From assembly GCA_947044365.1 (NCBI GenBank), contig OX345649.1, forward strand, positions 5,442,687 through 5,506,686: a stretch of DNA of 64,000 nt, read 5' to 3'. The stretch is from Petrosia ficiformis. Its lineage: Eukaryota > Porifera > Demospongiae > Haplosclerida > Petrosiidae. A program made the translations under genes and the position numbers. The notes under the pieces were generated by a model. The model was not told the DNA's origin, did not search any database, and was given only the letters and a program-made list of their open reading frames with translations. Shown one piece after another: positions 61,278 through 64,000 of this stretch (position 1 is its first letter; each line of letters begins with the position of its first letter).

Positions 61278-64000
61278 TCATTTTTGTTTGTGCATAATTA
61301 CATAATTCACATCAACAGAGGAATTGTTATTATTGGGAGAGTCAAGACTCCGAGATGTCTGTAACTTGTTGGGTTTCTTAGTTCTTGTCAGAGAAGTTTC
61401 GGTATATGTACGTTGAGAACTTGAGGAAACCACTCTTTGTGTTTTCCTTTTCCTTCTTGGCGGAGGTATGGGTCTCAATACATCAATTGATTCGTAAACA
61501 TTATCATCTTGATAAGATGACTGGATTGTGGAATTAGAAGAAGGAGGAGGAGGAGAAGGTACTGTAGTCTCGTGGGTGTGGTCACCTCCTGTGTCCTGTG
61601 ATTGTGCTGATTTCGTATCTTTGCATTTATCAGTAGAAGTAATATTTTTAGGCTCCTGTACATCGAGGCTACTCATGTCAATATAGTCATCTTCATCTTC
61701 ATCTTCTTTCATCAACTCCAAACTTTGAGATCCCTTCTCATCATGAAGAGTTTCTATATGTTTTATCACGACAGGAGAATTTGGAGTTTCATGATGAGTT
61801 GAATCGTCTTGATATGAAAATGCTCTTTGAATTTTATTTGGTTTTCTTGCTGGAGGGAGAGGAGGAGGAGATTGAGAATGAGTATGGGGATGAGGAAAAC
61901 TGGGTTTGGTACAAAATTCAGTCATGTCGATGTACTCATCATCAGCCTCATCAATTAATTCTCTTTTAGTATCCACATTTGTGTACGAAACTATTGGTTT
62001 TATTTCTTCATATAATAGAGTTTCAGTATGGGGTTGAGGCTGTTTCACATGGGGTTTAGGCTGGTTCATTTTGGCACAGGGTTGAGGCTGATATTTTATC
62101 CAGTCCATTACATGAGCATACCCATCGTCTTCCTTTTCCTGTATCTCATTTGACAATAAATTGTCTCTTTTGTTGGTTTCAACAGAAGATAGTATTTGTT
62201 CATTGTGTTTTGATAATTGGTTGTCAGTTCGTAATGAGTCCCTACTACCACTATCACTATGTACACTCTCCTTTGTTACACTGTCACTATGTACACTCTC
62301 CCTTGTTACACTGTCACTATGTACACTCTCCCCTGTTACATTATCGTCAGACGTTTTGCTGTGATCTGTTTTACTATTTGAATTTAATGATGGTGATTGA
62401 ATGATACGAGTTTTTTTCTGCTTCATTTTTGGTAGTGTGTGATTAATATCGTTTTCTTGTTCTACCTTGATGTGCGTCTCAGGACTTTGTGATCGGACAT
62501 GACGATGAAGACGAGGAGGGGGAGAAGGAGGATTAGGTTTCTTTATATTAGTACTTATTGTTTCATTGGGTGACTTCTTGGGAGGAGGGGGAGGAGGACG
62601 TCGTCTAGGTGATGAATCAGGAGTGATGAGTCTTGAAGGACTGTGCCTAGAACTTCTCAGAGGAGATGTTCCTGTGGTATCAGTTTTGAAAATAATACCT
62701 GGGATTTCATATGTATCATTATTTTCAGATGTAGTAGAAATTGGTATTGAGTTGAGATCAGGTGTGTTGTTACATGATGTATGTGATCCTACCAGGTCTG
62801 GAATTTCATATACACCACTTGTTTCCATGGTGTTAGTATTAGTTTGAGAACCAGATGGTGTTTCATACAGTTCTATGGTACCGGTGCTTGTGTTAGGATC
62901 ACATGGTGTTTCATACAGGTCCGTGGTACCGGTGATTGTGTTAGGATCACATGGTGTTTCATACAGGTCACTTGTTTCCATGGTATTAGCATTTGGTGTA
63001 TCATTGGTGACAGGTGAGATCTTGCCACTGTTGACTGGAACAGAAACAATGTCTGGAGTTTGATATATGTCATTACTTTCAGAGGGAATAGAATTAGAAT
63101 TAGTTTTGTCATCGTTAGAGACACTTGACGGAGATAGCATCATCACATTATCATTCAATTCTCTTGATTTACTGTCATCTGAAGTATCATTGTTGCCATC
63201 ATTAGTTTCATCTAAAGAAAGAAATTATTATAAGTTGCAACAAATTCTAAAAACAATAGTTTACCTTCTTTATCATGTTGCTTTACAAACTCATCAACTG
63301 CAGTGACAGAAGGTTCCAGTGTCTCTCTGTTTACTGGTTGCTCATTGGTGAGTGAGGGTACCAATGAGTCACTCACAGAGGACAATAGGTTTTTCTCCAC
63401 ATGATCTCTGTTTACATTTGTTTGTGCTGGTGAGTCAATGGGTTCTAGAGTCACTTTATCTACTGATTGCTTACTGGGAACCAGTACTGTCTCTTTATCT
63501 ACTGATGGTTTGCTGGGAACCAGTACTGTTTCTTTCTTTACTGATTGCTTACTGGGAATCAGTACTGTCTTTTTGTTTACTGATGGTTTGCTGGGAACCA
63601 GTACTGTCTCTTTATCTACTGATGGTTTGCTGGGAAGGCTGACAGCAGATAACCGTTCATTCTTCTTAATTGGTGGAGTTATGTTTACCAATGACTCATT
63701 TTTTTGTACTGGATCACAGGATAATGATTCTTTGACTAATGGATCTATCTGTAGTAGAGTTTCATTTTTTTCTGTTGAAGAAGATAATTCAAGTTGGATA
63801 CTACAAAATTTCATACATACCTGTATCAAGTTGATATTGCATTGAACTATCATTCAATACAGCAGTTTCTTTCTTTGCAGTAGACACTGGTTTCCTCTTT
63901 GCTGCTACTCTTGGCATAGGTTTGGGTTTGGGTAGAGGAGCAGGAAACACCTGTCTCTTAGGTTTAGCTGCCACTGGTGGTGGTTTCTTCACAGATAGCT
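61278..64000 (-). CDS. Tyrosine- and proline-motif signalling scaffold, 3' part
   Basis: The 5' end lies beyond the window. Minus-strand exons >64000-63821, 63771-63265 and 63211-61278 encode about 873 residues, largely low-complexity and disordered. The N-terminal visible part is basic and proline-rich (KKPPPVAAKPKRQVFPAPLP). Next is a ~14-residue repeat (LVPSKPSVDKETV), then repeated Tyr motifs: DLYETP twice, ELYETP, VYEIP, TYEIP, LYEEI, SYTNV, EYIDM and DYIDM. Known SH2 preferences fit Crk/Nck (YxxP), Src (YEEI), Grb2 (YxN) and PI3K (YxxM). SH3-type proline clusters are RRRPPPPPPKK, PPPLPPARKP and RPIPPPRRKRK. Probably a docking protein phosphorylated by tyrosine kinases; a folded domain may lie upstream. 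No orthologue recognised. The acceptor at 63772 (TTCAACAG) rather than the earlier GTAG keeps the frame. Confidence 0.75.

Noticed and set aside
62150..63845. Plus-strand frames such as the 135-codon one at 63438
   Set aside because: Antisense shadows of the repetitive scaffold exons; Thr/Ser/Leu-rich periodic translations only.

Overview
This window is compact, AT-rich animal genomic DNA: genes with many short GT-AG introns (often 50-100 nt), tiny intergenic gaps, motile-cilium and microtubule genes (DRC2, TBCCD1, a GAS2-like protein), Death and TIR domain proteins, and abundant micro- and minisatellites. The mix fits an early-branching metazoan, most likely a demosponge. This is inference from gene content and style; the species cannot be read from the window. 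All exon models below were made by hand from reading frames, splice signals and recalled protein families, without alignment software.

Layout: 1-2125 (+) 3' part of a GAS2-like gene; 3202-6799 (-) a two-PH-domain protein; 6939-16876 (+) C11orf54/PTD012 ester hydrolase with a very repeat-rich set of introns; 17024-18194 (+) and 19021-23954 (-) two small single-PH proteins related to the first; 24272-28447 (+) a TIR plus HEAT-repeat protein; 28662-30142 (-) ASPDH; 30329-33464 (+) DRC2/CCDC65; 33613-37621 (+) TBCCD1; 38027-38877 (-) a single neuralized (NHR) domain protein; 39100-40563 (-) RanBP1; 40671-42853 (+) FKBP6; 43743-46424 (-) a secreted phospholipase D-like protein; 46616-47120 (+) a small R3H-like protein; 47217-48339 (-) TMEM97-like EXPERA protein; 48831-50348 (+) RFESD Rieske protein; 50994-58421 (+) a Roc-COR-Death protein; 58610-61000 two satellites; 61278-64000 (-) a proline- and tyrosine-motif-rich signalling scaffold that runs off the window. 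Six neighbouring pairs are head-to-head with 107-491 bp between start codons, so shared bidirectional promoters are the rule here.

The most remarkable structure is at 51091-54990, in the 5' part of the Roc-COR-Death gene. About 37 tandem units of roughly 55-128 bp each carry a 3' splice site (typically TCTACTAG), then exactly 3 nt (35 units) or 9 nt (2 units), then a 5' splice site (GTGAGT or GTAAGT). Read as microexons they are all in phase 0, none is a stop codon, and they would join the start exon ATG-GAT-GAG at 50994 to the exon at 55483 that leads into the GTPase domain. Triplets that do not end in G mostly use GTAAG rather than GTGAG, as expected if U1 pairing matters. The window may therefore hold an array of single-codon microexons able to encode, and possibly vary, the N-terminus of an immune-type GTPase. 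Whether they are spliced needs transcript data.

No rRNA, tRNA or CRISPR array was recognised. Many long apparent reading frames are artefacts of minisatellites without stop codons and are left out.
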